DNA of 64,000 nucleotides from Auanema rhodensis (Eukaryota; Nematoda; Chromadorea; Rhabditida; Rhabditidae): assembly GCA_964057225.1 (NCBI GenBank), contig OZ059895.1, positions 10,974,001 to 11,038,000 on the forward strand. Direction: 5' to 3'. The notes beneath the pieces were generated by a model. The model made no database searches, was not told the DNA's origin, and saw nothing but the letters and a program-made list of their open reading frames with translations. A program made the translations under genes and the position numbers. Of the stretch, positions 12,757 through 26,299 are shown piece after piece; within the stretch, counting starts at the first letter, position 1; every line of letters starts with the position of its first letter.

Positions 12757-14749
12757 GATTGAAGATAATTTGCGCCCTCCGGTTGAGCTATCTAAGTAAA
12801 TCTACTTGAAAAGTGAAAAAATTTGTTACGGAAGAGATAAAATTGAAAATCAGCTGCATGACATACTTTCAACGTGGTATAGTTGAAAGCGAAAATATCT
12901 GATTTTCAATGATTTACATACTTATCCTCGTTATAGTTTTTTTCCAATTTCATGTCAGTTATGTAATTTTCCACGTTTCATCTGGTTCCCTCGATGATAT
13001 CAATTCTTATGTGCTCCAAATACAAGAAATTAAAAAAGGTTTCACAGTTGTATAGTGTTTAGACAATGTTTGTTTCGAAAGGAAAAAGATAGAAACAGTA
13101 AAGTTAAGATGAAGGTTCATTAACTACTGGTTTATAACTGTATTATAGCAATAAGTTTGGATATAATTTGCTGCTTTGGGTTGAGCTATCTAAGTGAAAC
13201 TACTTGAAAATTGAAAACATTTGTTACGGAAGAGATAAAATTGAAAATCAGCTGCATGGCGTACTTTCAACGTGGTATAGTTGTGAGCAAAAATATCTGA
13301 GATTCAATGATTTACATACTTATCCTCGTTATAGTTTTTTTCCAATTTCATGTTAGTTATGTAATTTTCCACGTTCCATCTGGTTCCCTTGATGATATCA
13401 AATCTTATGTGCTCCAAATACAATAAATTAAAAAAGGTTTCACAGTTGTATAGTGTTCAAACAATGTTTGTTTTGATAGGAAGTAGATAGAAACAGTGAA
13501 GTTAAAAAGAAGGTTCATTAACTACTGGTTTATAACTGTATTATAGCAATAAGATTGAATATAATTTGCTGCTTTGGGTTGAGCTATCTAAGTGAAACTA
13601 CTTGAAAAGTGAAAAAATTTGTTACGGAAGAGATAAAATTGAAAATCAGCTGCATGACATACTTTCAACGTGGTATAGTTGAAAGCGAAAATATCTGATT
13701 TTCAATGATTTACATACTTATCCTCGTTATAGTTTTTTTCCAATTTTATGTTAGTTATGTAACTTTCCACGTTCCATCTGGTTCCCTTGATGATATCAAA
13801 TCTTATGTGCTCCAAATACAAGAAATTAAAAAAGGTTTCACAGTTGTATAGTGTTTTAACAATGTTTGTTTCGATAGGAAATAGATAGAAACAATGAAAG
13901 TTGAGATGAAGGTTCATTAATTACTGGTTTATAACTGTAATGTAGAAATAAGATTGAAGATAATTTGCTGCCTCCGGTTGAGCTATTTAATGAAAACTAC
14001 TTGAAAATTGAAAACATTTGTTACGGAAGAGATAAAATTGAAAATCAGCTGCATGGCGTACTTTCAACGTGGTGTAGTTGAAAGCGAAAATATCTGATAT
14101 TCAATGATTTACATACTTATCCGCGTTATGGTATTTTTCCAATTTCATGTTAGTTATGTAACTTTCCACGTGTCATCTGGTTCCCTCGATGATATCAAAG
14201 CTTATGTGCTCCAAATACAATAAATCAAAAAAGGGTTTCACAGTAGTATAGTGTTTAAACAATGTTTGTTTCGATAGGAAGTAGATAGAAACAGTAAAGT
14301 TAAGATGAAGGTTTATTAACTACTGATTTATGACTGTAATATAGAAATAAGATTGAAGATAATTTGCTGCCTCCGGTTGAGCTATCTAAGTAAATCTACT
14401 TGAAAAGTGAAAAAATTTGTTACGGAAGAGATAAAATTGAAAATCAGCTGCATGTCGTACTTTCAACGTGGTATAGTTGAAAGCGAAAATATCTGATTCT
14501 CAATGATTTACATACTTATCCTCGTTATAGTTTTTTTCCAATTTCATGTTAGTTATGTAACTTTCCACGTTCCATCTGGTTCCCTCGATGATATCAAAGC
14601 TTATGTGCTCCAAATACAATAAATCAAAAAAGGGTTTCACAGTTGTATAGTGTTTAAACAATGTTTGTTTCGAGAGGAAATAGATAAAAACAGTAAAGTT
14701 AAGATGAAGGTTCATTAACTACTGGTTTATGACTGTAATATAGAAATAA

Positions 14750-16342
14750 GATTGAAGATACTTTGCTGCCTTGGGTTGAGCTATTTAATGAAAACTACTT
14801 GAAAATTGAAAACATTTGTTACGGAAGAGATAAAATTGAAAATCAGCTGCATGGCGTACTTTTAACGTGGTATAGTTGTAAGCGAAAATATCTGGTATTC
14901 AATGATTTACATACTTATCCTCGTTATAGTTTTTTTCCAATTTCATGTTAGTTATGTAATTTTCCACGTTCCATCTGGTTCCCTTGATGATATCAAATCT
15001 TATGTGCTCCAAATACAATAAATTAAAAAAGGTTTCACAGTTGTATAGTGTTTTAACAATGTTTGTTTTGATAGGAAATAGATAGAAACAGTAAAGTTGA
15101 GATGAAGGTTCATTAATTACTGGTTTATAACTGTAATGTAGAAATAAGATTGAAGATAATTTGCTGCCTCCGGTTGAGCTATCTAAGTAAACCTACTTGA
15201 AAAGTGAAAAAATTTGTTACGGAAGAGATAAAATTGAAAATCAGCTGCATGGCGTACTTTCAACGTGGTATAGTTGAAAGCGAAAATATCTGATATTCAA
15301 TGATTTACATACTTATCCTCGTTATAGTTTTTTTCCAATTTCATGTTAGTTATGTAACTTTCCACGTTCCATCTGGTTCCCTCGATGATAGCGATTCTTA
15401 TAAGCTCCAAATACAATAAATTAAAAAAGGTTTCACAGTTGTATAGTGTTTAAACAATGTTTGTTTCGATAGGGAATAGATACCAACAGTAAAGTTAAAA
15501 TGAAGGTTCATTAACTACTGGTTTATAACTGTAATATAGAAAGAAGATTGAAGATATTTTGCTGCCTCCGGTTGAGCTATCTAAGTAAATCTACTTGAAA
15601 AGTGAAAACATTTGTTACGGAAGAGATAAAATTGAAAATCAGCTGCATGGCGTACTTTCAACGTGGTATAGTTGAAAGCGAAAATATCTGATATTCAATG
15701 ATTTACATACTTATCCTCTTTATGGTATTTTTCCAATTTCATGTTAGTTATGTAACTTTCCACGTGCCATCTGGTTCCCTCGATGATATCAAAGCTTATG
15801 AGCTCCAAATACAATAAATCAAAAAAGGGTTTCACAGTAGTATAGTGTTTAAACAATGTTTGTTTCGATAGGAAATAGATAGAAACAGTAAAGTTAAGAT
15901 GAAGGTTCATTGACTACTGGTTTATAACTGTAATATAGAAAAAAGATTGAAGATAACTTGCTGCCTTGGTTTGAGCTATCTAAGTGAAACGACTTGAAAA
16001 GTGAAAACATTTGTTACGGAAGAGATAAAATTGAAAATCAGCTGCATGGCGTACTTTCAACGTGGTATAGTTGTGAGCAAAAATATCTGATATTCAATGA
16101 TTTACATACTTATCCTCGTTATAGTTTTTTTCCAATTTCATGTTAGTTATGTAATTTTCCACGTTCCATCTGGTTCCCTTGATGATATCAAATCTTATGT
16201 GCTCCAAATACAACAAATTAAAAAAGGTTTCACAGTTGTATAGTGTTAAAACAATGTTTGTTTCAATAGGAAATAGATAGAAACAGTGAAGTTAAAAAGA
16301 AGGTTCATTAACTACTGGTTTATAACTGTAATATAGAAATAA
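14750..16342 (+). repeat. A-B1-B2-C higher-order unit, copy 1
   Basis: First appearance of the ordered set. A starts 'gatactttgctgcc'. B1 has 'gtaaacctac' with 'gatagcgattc' and 'agataccaacag'. B2 has 'tccggttg', with 'tctttatggtatt' in most copies. C starts 'gataacttgctgcc'. In this copy A has 'ctatttaatgaaaac', while later copies have 'ctatttaaggaaaac'. That makes it a slightly different, perhaps older, version. Confidence 0.86.
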
Positions 16343-16740
16343 GATTGAAGATAATTTGCGCCCTCCGGTTGAGCTATCTAAGTAAATCTACTTGAAAAGT
16401 GAAAACATTTGTTACAGAAGAGATAAAATTGAAAATCAGCTGCATGGCGTACTTTCAACGTGGTATTGTTGTAAGCAAAAATATCTGATATTCAATGATT
16501 TACATACTTATCCTTCGTATAGTTTTTTTCCAATTTCATGTCAGTTATGTAATTTTCCACGTTTCATCTGGTTCCCTCGATGATATCAATTCTTATGTGC
16601 TCCAAATACAAGAAATTAAAAAAGGTTTCACAGTTGTATAGTGTTTAGACAATGTTTGTTTCGATAGGAAAAAGATAGAAACAGTAAAGTTAAGATGAAG
16701 GTTCATTAACTACTGGTTTATAACTGTAATATAGAAATAA

Positions 16741-18333
16741 GATTGAAGATAATTTGCGCCCTCCGGTTGAGCTATCTAAGTAAATCTACTTGAAAAGTGA
16801 AAACATTTGTTACAGAAGAGATAAAATTGAAAATCAGCTGCATGGCGTACTTTCAACGTGGTATAGTTGTAAGCAAAAATATCTGATATTCAATGATTTA
16901 CATACTTATCCTCGTTATAGTTTTTTTCCAATTTCATGTTAGTTATGTAATTTTCCAAATTCCATCTGGTTCCCTTGATGATATCAAATCTTATGTGCTC
17001 CAAATACAATAATTTAAACAAGGTTTCAAAGTTGTATAGTGTTTAAACAATGTTTGTTTCGATAGGAAAAAGATAGAAACAGTAAAGTTAAGATGAAGGT
17101 TCATTAACTACTGGTTTATAACTGTAATATAGAAAAAAGATTGAAGATAACTTGCTGCCTTGGTTTGAGCTATCTAAGTGAAACGACTTGAAAAGTGAAA
17201 ACATTTATTACGGAAGAGATAAAATTGAAAATCAGCTGCATGGCGTACTTTCAACGTGGTATAGTTGTAAGCAAAAATATCTGATATTCAATGATTTACA
17301 TACTTATCCTCGTTATAGTTTTTTTCCAATTTCATGTTAGTTATGTAATTTTCCACGTTCCATCTGGTTCCCTTGATGATATCAAATCTTATGTGCTCCA
17401 AATACAACAAATTAAAAAAGGTTTCACAGTTGTATAGTGTTAAAACAATGTTTGTTTCAATAGGAAATAGATAGAAACAGTGAAGTTAAAAAGAAGGTTC
17501 ATTAACTACTGGTTTATAACTGTATTATAGCAATAAGTTTGAATATAATTTGCTGCTTTGGGTTGAGCTATCTAAGTGAAACTACTTGAAAATTGAAAAC
17601 ATTTGTTACGGAAGAGATAAAATTGAAAATCAGCTGCATGACGTACTTTCAACGTGGTATTGTTGTAAGCAAAAATATCTGATATTCAATGATTTACATA
17701 CTTATCCTTCGTATAGTTTTTTTCCAATTTCATGTCAGTTATGTAATTTTCCACGTTTCATCTGGTTCCCTCGATGATATCAATTCTTATGTGCTCCAAA
17801 TACAAGAAATTAAAAAAGGTTTCACAGTTGTATAGTGTTTAGACAATGTTTGTTTCGAAAGGAAAAAGATAGAAACAGTAAAGTTAAGATGAAGGTTCAT
17901 TAACTACTGGTTTATAACTGTATTATAGCAATAAGTTTGGATATAATTTGCTGCTTTGGGTTGAGCTATCTAAGTGAAACTACTTGAAAATTGAAAACAT
18001 TTGTTACGGAAGAGATAAAATTGAAAATCAGCTGCATGGCGTACTTTCAACGTGGTATAGTTGTGAGCAAAAATATCTGAGATTCAATGATTTACATACT
18101 TATCCTCGTTATAGTTTTTTTCCAATTTCATGTTAGTTATGTAACTTTCCACGTTCCATCTGGTTCCCTCGATGATATCAAAGCTTATGTGCTCCAAATA
18201 CAATAAATCAAAAAAGGGTTTCACAGTTGTATAGTGTTTAAACAATGTTTGTTTCGATAGGAAAAAGATAAAAACAGTAAAGTTAAGATGAAGGTTCATT
18301 AACTACTGGTTTATGACTGTAATATAGAAATAA
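16741..18333 (+). repeat. Four-monomer unit, copy 3
   Basis: Third copy of the unit seen at 5185 and 10766, about 11.56 kb from the first. It ends exactly where the type A monomer at 18334 begins. The last monomer carries 'ggaaaaagataaaaacag' where the second copy has 'ggaaatagataaaaacag'. It is the bridge between the left-hand monomer set and the A-B1-B2-C set. Confidence 0.87.
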
Positions 18334-20723
18334 GATTGAAGATACTTTGCTGCCTTGGGTTGAGCTATTTAAGGAAAACTACTTGAAAATTGAAAACATT
18401 TGTTACGGAAGAGATAAAATTGAAAATCAGCTGCATGGCGTACTTTTAACGTGGTATAGTTGTAAGCGAAAATATCTGGTATTCAATGATTTACATACTT
18501 ATCCTCGTTATAGTTTTTTTCCAATTTCATGTTAGTTATGTAATTTTCCACGTTCCATCTGGTTCCCTTGATGATATCAAATCTTATGTGCTCCAAATAC
18601 AATAAATTAAAAAAGGTTTCACAGTTGTATAGTGTTTTAACAATGTTTGTTTTGATAGGAAATAGATAGAAACAGTAAAGTTGAGATGAAGGTTCATTAA
18701 TTACTGGTTTATAACTGTAATGTAGAAATAAGATTGAAGATAATTTGCTGCCTCCGGTTGAGCTATCTAAGTAAACCTACTTGAAAAGTGAAAAAAGTTG
18801 TTACGGAAGAGATAAAATTGAAAATCAGCTGCATGTCGTACTTTCAACGTGGTATAGTTGAAAGCGAAAATATCTGATTTTCAATGATTTACATACTTAT
18901 CCTCGTTATAGTTTTTTTCCAATTTCATGTTAGTTATGTAACTTTCCACGTTCCATCTGGTTCCCTCGATGATAGCGATTCTTATAAGCTCCAAATACAA
19001 TAAATTAAAAAAGGTTTCACAGTTGTATAGTGTTTAAACAATGTTTGTTTCGATAGGGAATAGATACCAACAGTAAAGTTAAAATGAAGGTTCATTAACT
19101 ACTGGTTTATAACTGTCATATAGGAATAAGATTGAAGATAATTTGCTGCCTCCGGTTGAGCTATCTAAGTAAATCTACTTGAAAAGTGAAAACATTTGTT
19201 ACGGAAGAGATAAAATTGAAAATCAGCTGCATGGCGTACTTTCAACGTGGTATAGTTGAAAGCGAAAATATCTGATATTCAATGATTTACATACTTATCC
19301 TCTTTATGGTATTTTTCCAATTTCATGTTAGTTATGTAACTTTCCACGTGCCATCTGGTTCCCTCGATGATATCAAAGCTTATGTGCTCCAAATACAATA
19401 AATCAAAAAAGGGTTTCACAGTAGTATAGTGTTTAAACAATGTTTGTTTCGATAGGAAATAGATAGAAACAGTAAAGTTAAGATGAAGGTTCATTGACTA
19501 CTGGTTTATAACTGTAATATAGAAAAAAGATTGAAGATAACTTGCTGCCTTGGTTTGAGCTATCTAAGTGAAACGACTTGAAAAGTGAAAACATTTGTTA
19601 CGGAAGAGATAAAATTGAAAATCAGCTGCATGGCGTACTTTCAACGTGGTATAGTTGTGAGCAAAAATATCTGATATTCAATGATTTACATACTTATCCT
19701 CGTTATAGTTTTTTTCCAATTTCATGTTAGTTATGTAATTTTCTACGTTCCATCTGGTTCCCTTGATGATATCAAATCTTATGTGCTCCAAATACAACAA
19801 ATTAAAAAAGGTTTCACAGTTGTATAGTGTTAAAACAATGTTTGTTTCAATAGGAAATAGATAGAAACAGTGAAGTTAAAAAGAAGGTTCATTAACTACT
19901 GGTTTATAACTGTATTAGAGCAATAAGTTTGAATATAATTTGCTGCTTTGGGTTGAGCTATCTAAGTGAAACTACTTGAAAATTGAAAACATTTGTTACG
20001 GAAGAGATAAAATTGAAAATCAGCTGCATGACGTACTTTCAACGTGGTATTGTTGTAAGCAAAAATATCTGATATTCAATGATTTACATACTTATCCTCG
20101 TTATAGTTTTTTTCCAATTTCATGTTAGTTATGTAATTTTCCACGTTCCATCTGGTTCCCTTGATGATATCAAATCTTATGTGCTCCAAATACAACAAAT
20201 TAAAAAAGGTTTCACAGTTGTATAGTGTTAAAACAATGTTTGTTTCAATAGGAAATAGATAGAAACAGTGAAGTTAAAAAGAAGGTTCATTAACTACTGG
20301 TTTATAACTGTCATATAGGAATAAGATTGAAGATAATTTGCTGCCTCCGGTTGAGCTATCTAAGTAAATCTACTTGAAAAGTGAAAACATTTGTTACGGA
20401 AGAGATAAAATTGAAAATCAGCTGCATGGCGTACTTTCAACGTGGTATAGTTGTGAGCAAAAATATCTGAGATTCAATGATTTACATACTTATCCTCGTT
20501 ATAGTTTTTTTCCAATTTCATGTTAGTTATGTAACTTTCCACGTTCCATCTGGTTCCCTCGATGATATCAAAGCTTATGTGCTCCAAATACAATAAATCA
20601 AAAAAGGGTTTCACAGTTGTATAGTGTTTAAACAATGTTTGTTTCGATAGGAAAAAGATAAAAACAGTAAAGTTAAGATGAAGGTTCATTAACTACTGGT
20701 TTATGACTGTAATATAGAAATAA
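18334..20723 (+). repeat. Six-monomer unit A-B1-B2-C-E-B3, copy 1 (2390 bp)
   Basis: The A-B1-B2-C set followed by a 'gtttgaatat' monomer (E) and a 'tccggttg' monomer (B3) containing 'tctgagattcaatg'. The next unit from 20724 repeats A-B1-B2-C at an offset of 2390 bp. The E-B3 pair reappears at 23910-24706, after four extra monomers. Confidence 0.88.
19445..19471. repeat. Short inverted repeat inside the monomer (representative)
   Basis: TGTTTC at 19445-19450 and its reverse complement GAAACA at 19466-19471 are separated by 15 bases. The pair recurs in every monomer with 'gatagaaacag' and is broken in those with 'gataaaaacag' or 'gataccaacag'. With a six-base stem and a long loop this is a weak structure. 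It could be a protein-binding dyad or chance. Confidence 0.4.
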
Positions 20724-23700
20724 GATTGAAGATACTTTGCTGCCTTGGGTTGAGCTATTTAAGGAAAACTACTTGAAAATTGAAAACATTTGTTACGGAA
20801 GAGATAAAATTGAAAATCAGCTGCATGGCGTACTTTTAACGTGGTATAGTTGTAAGCGAAAATATCTGGTATTCAATGATTTACATACTTATCCTCGTTA
20901 TAGTTTTTTTCCAATTTCATGTTAGTTATGTAATTTTCCACGTTCCATCTGGTTCCCTTGATGATATCAAATCTTATGTGCTCCAAATACAATAAATTAA
21001 AAAAGGTTTCACAGTTGTATAGTGTTTTAACAATGTTTGTTTTGATAGGAAATAGATAGAAACAGTAAAGTTGAGATGAAGGTTCATTAATTACTGGTTT
21101 ATAACTGTAATGTAGAAATAAGATTGAAGATAATTTGCTGCCTCCGGTTGAGCTATCTAAGTAAACCTACTTGAAAAGTGAAAAAATTTGTTACGGAAGA
21201 GATAAAATTGAAAATCAGCTGCATGTCGTACTTTCAACGTGGTATAGTTGAAAGCGAAAATATCTGATTTTCAATGATTTACATACTTATCCTCGTTATA
21301 GTTTTTTTCCAATTTCATGTTAGTTATGTAACTTTCCACGTTCCATCTGGTTCCCTCGATGATAGAGATTCTTATAAGCTCCAAATACAATAAATTAAAA
21401 AAGGTTTCACAGTTGTATAGTGTTTAAACAATGTTTGTTTCGATAGGGAATAGATACCAACAGTAAAGTTAAAATGAAGGTTCATTAACTACTGGTTTAT
21501 AACTGTCATATAGGAATAAGATTGAAGATAATTTGCTGCCTCCGGTTGAGCTATCTAAGTAAATCTACTTGAAAAGTGAAAACATTTGTTACGGAAGAGA
21601 TAAAATTGAAAATCAGCTGCATGGCGTACTTTCAACGTGGTATAGTTGAAAGCGAAAATATCTGATATTCAATGATTTACATACTTATCCTCTTTATGGT
21701 ATTTTTCCAATTTCATGTTAGTTATGTAACTTTCCACGTGCCATCTGGTTCCCTCGATGATATCAAAGCTTATGTGCTCCAAATACAATAAATCAAAAAA
21801 GGGTTTCACAGTTGTATAGTGTTTAAACAATGTTTGTTTCGATAGGAAATAGATAGAAACAGTAAAGTTAAGATGAAGGTTCATTGACTACTGGTTTATA
21901 ACTGTAATATAGAAAAAAGATTGAAGATAACTTGCTGCCTTGGTTTGAGCTATCTAAGTGAAACGACTTGAAAAGTGAAAACATTTGTTACGGAAGAGAT
22001 AAAATTGAAAATCAGCTGCATGGCGTACTTTCAACGTGGTATAGTTGTGAGCAAAAATATCTGATATTCAATGATTTACATACTTATCCTCGTTATAGTT
22101 TTTTTCCAATTTCATGTTAGTTATGTAATTTTCTACGTTCCATCTGGTTCCCTTGATGATATCAAATCTTATGTGCTCCAAATACAACAAATTAAAAAAG
22201 GTTTCACAGTTGTATAGTGTTAAAACAATGTTTGTTTCAATAGGAAATAGATAGAAACAGTGAAGTTAAAAAGAAGGTTCATTAACTACTGGTTTATAAC
22301 TGTCATATAGGAATAAGATTGAAGATAATTTGCTGCCTCCGGTTGAGCTATCTAAGTAAATCTACTTGAAAAGTGAAAACATTTGTTACGGAAGAGATAA
22401 AATTGAAAATCAGCTGCATGGCGTACTTTCAACGTGGTATAGTTGTGAGCAAAAATATCTGATATTCAATGATTTACATACTTATCCTCGTTATAGTTTT
22501 TTTCCAATTTCATGTTAGTTATGTAATTTTCTACGTTCCATCTGGTTCCCTTGATGATATCAAATCTTATGTGCTCCAAATACAACAAATTAAAAAAGGT
22601 TTCACAGTTGTATAGTGTTAAAACAATGTTTGTTTCAATAGGAAATAGATAGAAACAGTGAAGTTAAAAAGAAGGTTCATTAACTACTGGTTTATAACTG
22701 TATTAGAGCAATAAGTTTGAATATAATTTGCTGCTTTGGGTTGAGCTATCTAAGTGAAACTACTTGAAAATTGAAAACATTTGTTACGGAAGAGATAAAA
22801 TTGAAAATCAGCTGCATGACGTACTTTCAACGTGGTATTGTTGTAAGCAAAAATATCTGATATTCAATGATTTACATACTTATCCTCGTTATAGTTTTTT
22901 TCCAATTTCATGTTAGTTATGTAATTTTCCACGTTCCATCTGGTTCCCTTGATGATATCAAATCTTATGTGCTCCAAATACAACAAATTAAAAAAGGTTT
23001 CACAGTTGTATAGTGTTAAAACAATGTTTGTTTCAATAGGAAATAGATAGAAACAGTGAAGTTAAAAAGAAGGTTCATTAACTACTGGTTTATAACTGTC
23101 ATATAGGAATAAGATTGAAGATAATTTGCTGCCTCCGGTTGAGCTATCTAAGTAAATCTACTTGAAAAGTGAAAACATTTGTTACGGAAGAGATAAAATT
23201 GAAAATCAGCTGCATGGCGTACTTTCAACGTGGTATAGTTGAAAGCGAAAATATCTGATATTCAATGATTTACATACTTATCCTCTTTATGGTATTTTTC
23301 CAATTTCATGTTAGTTATGTAACTTTCCACGTGCCATCTGGTTCCCTCGATGATATCAAAGCTTATGTGCTCCAAATACAATAAATCAAAAAAGGGTTTC
23401 ACAGTAGTATAGTGTTTAAACAATGTTTGTTTCGATAGGAAATAGATAGAAACAGTAAAGTTAAGATGAAGGTTCATTGACTACTGGTTTATAACTGTAA
23501 TATAGAAAAAAGATTGAAGATAACTTGCTGCCTTGGTTTGAGCTATCTAAGTGAAACGACTTGAAAAGTGAAAACATTTGTTACGGAAGAGATAAAATTG
23601 AAAATCAGCTGCATGGCGTACTTTCAACGTGGTATAGTTGTGAGCAAAAATATCTGATATTCAATGATTTACATACTTATCCTCGTTATAGTTTTTTTCC

Positions 23701-24706
23701 AATTTCATGTTAGTTATGTAATTTTCTACGTTCCATCTGGTTCCCTTGATGATATCAAATCTTATGTGCTCCAAATACAACAAATTAAAAAAGGTTTCAC
23801 AGTTGTATAGTGTTAAAACAATGTTTGTTTCAATAGGAAATAGATAGAAACAGTGAAGTTAAAAAGAAGGTTCATTAACTACTGGTTTATAACTGTATTA
23901 GAGCAATAAGTTTGAATATAATTTGCTGCTTTGGGTTGAGCTATCTAAGTGAAACTACTTGAAAATTGAAAACATTTGTTACGGAAGAGATAAAATTGAA
24001 AATCAGCTGCATGACGTACTTTCAACGTGGTATTGTTGTAAGCAAAAATATCTGATATTCAATGATTTACATACTTATCCTCGTTATAGTTTTTTTCCAA
24101 TTTCATGTTAGTTATGTAATTTTCCACGTTCCATCTGGTTCCCTTGATGATATCAAATCTTATGTGCTCCAAATACAACAAATTAAAAAAGGTTTCACAG
24201 TTGTATAGTGTTAAAACAATGTTTGTTTCAATAGGAAATAGATAGAAACAGTGAAGTTAAAAAGAAGGTTCATTAACTACTGGTTTATAACTGTCATATA
24301 GGAATAAGATTGAAGATAATTTGCTGCCTCCGGTTGAGCTATCTAAGTAAATCTACTTGAAAAGTGAAAACATTTGTTACGGAAGAGATAAAATTGAAAA
24401 TCAGCTGCATGGCGTACTTTCAACGTGGTATAGTTGTGAGCAAAAATATCTGAGATTCAATGATTTACATACTTATCCTCGTTATAGTTTTTTTCCAATT
24501 TCATGTTAGTTATGTAACTTTCCACGTTCCATCTGGTTCCCTCGATGATATCAAAGCTTATGTGCTCCAAATACAATAAATCAAAAAAGGGTTTCACAGT
24601 TGTATAGTGTTTAAACAATGTTTGTTTCGATAGGAAAAAGATAAAAACAGTAAAGTTAAGATGAAGGTTCATTAACTACTGGTTTATGACTGTAATATAG
24701 AAATAA
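20724..24706 (+). repeat. Ten-monomer unit (3983 bp) = six-monomer unit plus four-monomer insertion
   Basis: A-B1-B2-C at 20724-22316, then four extra monomers (22317-23909: hybrid, E, B2, C), then E-B3 at 23910-24706. The next A-B1-B2-C set begins at 24707, an offset of 3983 bp. The extra four look like an internal duplication of C-side monomers joined through the hybrid at 22317. That hybrid has a B-type left part and a C-type right part. Confidence 0.85.
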
Positions 24707-26299
24707 GATTGAAGATACTTTGCTGCCTTGGGTTGAGCTATTTAAGGAAAACTACTTGAAAATTGAAAACATTTGTTACGGAAGAGATAAAATTGAAAAT
24801 CAGCTGCATGGCGTACTTTTAACGTGGTATAGTTGTAAGCGAAAATATCTGGTATTCAATGATTTACATACTTATCCTCGTTATAGTTTTTTTCCAATTT
24901 CATGTTAGTTATGTAATTTTCCACGTTCCATCTGGTTCCCTTGATGATATCAAATCTTATGTGCTCCAAATACAATAAATTAAAAAAGGTTTCACAGTTG
25001 TATAGTGTTTTAACAATGTTTGTTTTGATAGGAAATAGATAGAAACAGTAAAGTTGAGATGAAGGTTCATTAATTACTGGTTTATAACTGTAATGTAGAA
25101 ATAAGATTGAAGATAATTTGCTGCCTCCGGTTGAGCTATCTAAGTAAACCTACTTGAAAAGTGAAAAAATTTGTTACGGAAGAGATAAAATTGAAAATCA
25201 GCTGCATGTCGTACTTTCAACGTGGTATAGTTGAAAGCGAAAATATCTGATTTTCAATGATTTACATACTTATCCTCGTTATAGTTTTTTTCCAATTTCA
25301 TGTTAGTTATGTAACTTTCCACGTTCCATCTGGTTCCCTCGATGATAGCGATTCTTATAAGCTCCAAATACAATAAATTAAAAAAGGTTTCACAGTTGTA
25401 TAGTGTTTAAACAATGTTTGTTTCGATAGGGAATAGATACCAACAGTAAAGTTAAAATGAAGGTTCATTAACTACTGGTTTATAACTGTCATATAGGAAT
25501 AAGATTGAAGATAATTTGCTGCCTCCGGTTGAGCTATCTAAGTAAATCTACTTGAAAAGTGAAAACATTTGTTACGGAAGAGATAAAATTGAAAATCAGC
25601 TGCATGGCGTACTTTCAACGTGGTATAGTTGAAAGCGAAAATATCTGATATTCAATGATTTACATACTTATCCTCTTTATGGTATTTTTCCAATTTCATG
25701 TTAGTTATGTAACTTTCCACGTGCCATCTGGTTCCCTCGATGATATCAAAGCTTATGTGCTCCAAATACAATAAATCAAAAAAGGGTTTCACAGTTGTAT
25801 AGTGTTTAAACAATGTTTGTTTCGATAGGAAATAGATAGAAACAGTAAAGTTAAGATGAAGGTTCATTGACTACTGGTTTATAACTGTAATATAGAAAAA
25901 AGATTGAAGATAACTTGCTGCCTTGGTTTGAGCTATCTAAGTGAAACGACTTGAAAAGTGAAAACATTTGTTACGGAAGAGATAAAATTGAAAATCAGCT
26001 GCATGGCGTACTTTCAACGTGGTATAGTTGTGAGCAAAAATATCTGATATTCAATGATTTACATACTTATCCTCGTTATAGTTTTTTTCCAATTTCATGT
26101 TAGTTATGTAATTTTCTACGTTCCATCTGGTTCCCTTGATGATATCAAATCTTATGTGCTCCAAATACAACAAATTAAAAAAGGTTTCACAGTTGTATAG
26201 TGTTAAAACAATGTTTGTTTCAATAGGAAATAGATAGAAACAGTGAAGTTAAAAAGAAGGTTCATTAACTACTGGTTTATAACTGTATTAGAGCAATAA
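24707..26299 (+). repeat. A-B1-B2-C higher-order unit, copy 4
   Basis: Near-identical to 20724-22316 at an offset of 3983 bp. After it the pattern changes: E at 26300, then a second C at 26698 whose right part is of another class (with 'gcgaatgtatctg'). Further intact copies of the four-monomer set are at 14750, 18334, 20724 and 32274. Confidence 0.87.

Larger units (their letters stand above)
5981..17934 (+). repeat. 'ccttcgtatag' monomer subfamily
   Basis: Monomers with 'ccttcgtatag' in place of 'cctcgttatag', linked to 'catgtcagttatg', 'gtattgttgtaagc' and 'tacaagaaatt', start at 5981, 6778, 7975, 11562, 12359, 16343 and 17537. The linked changes open a 63-codon plus-strand frame in these copies only. 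Partial haplotypes lacking the first change are at 12757 and 27495. Not seen beyond about 28 kb. Confidence 0.85.
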
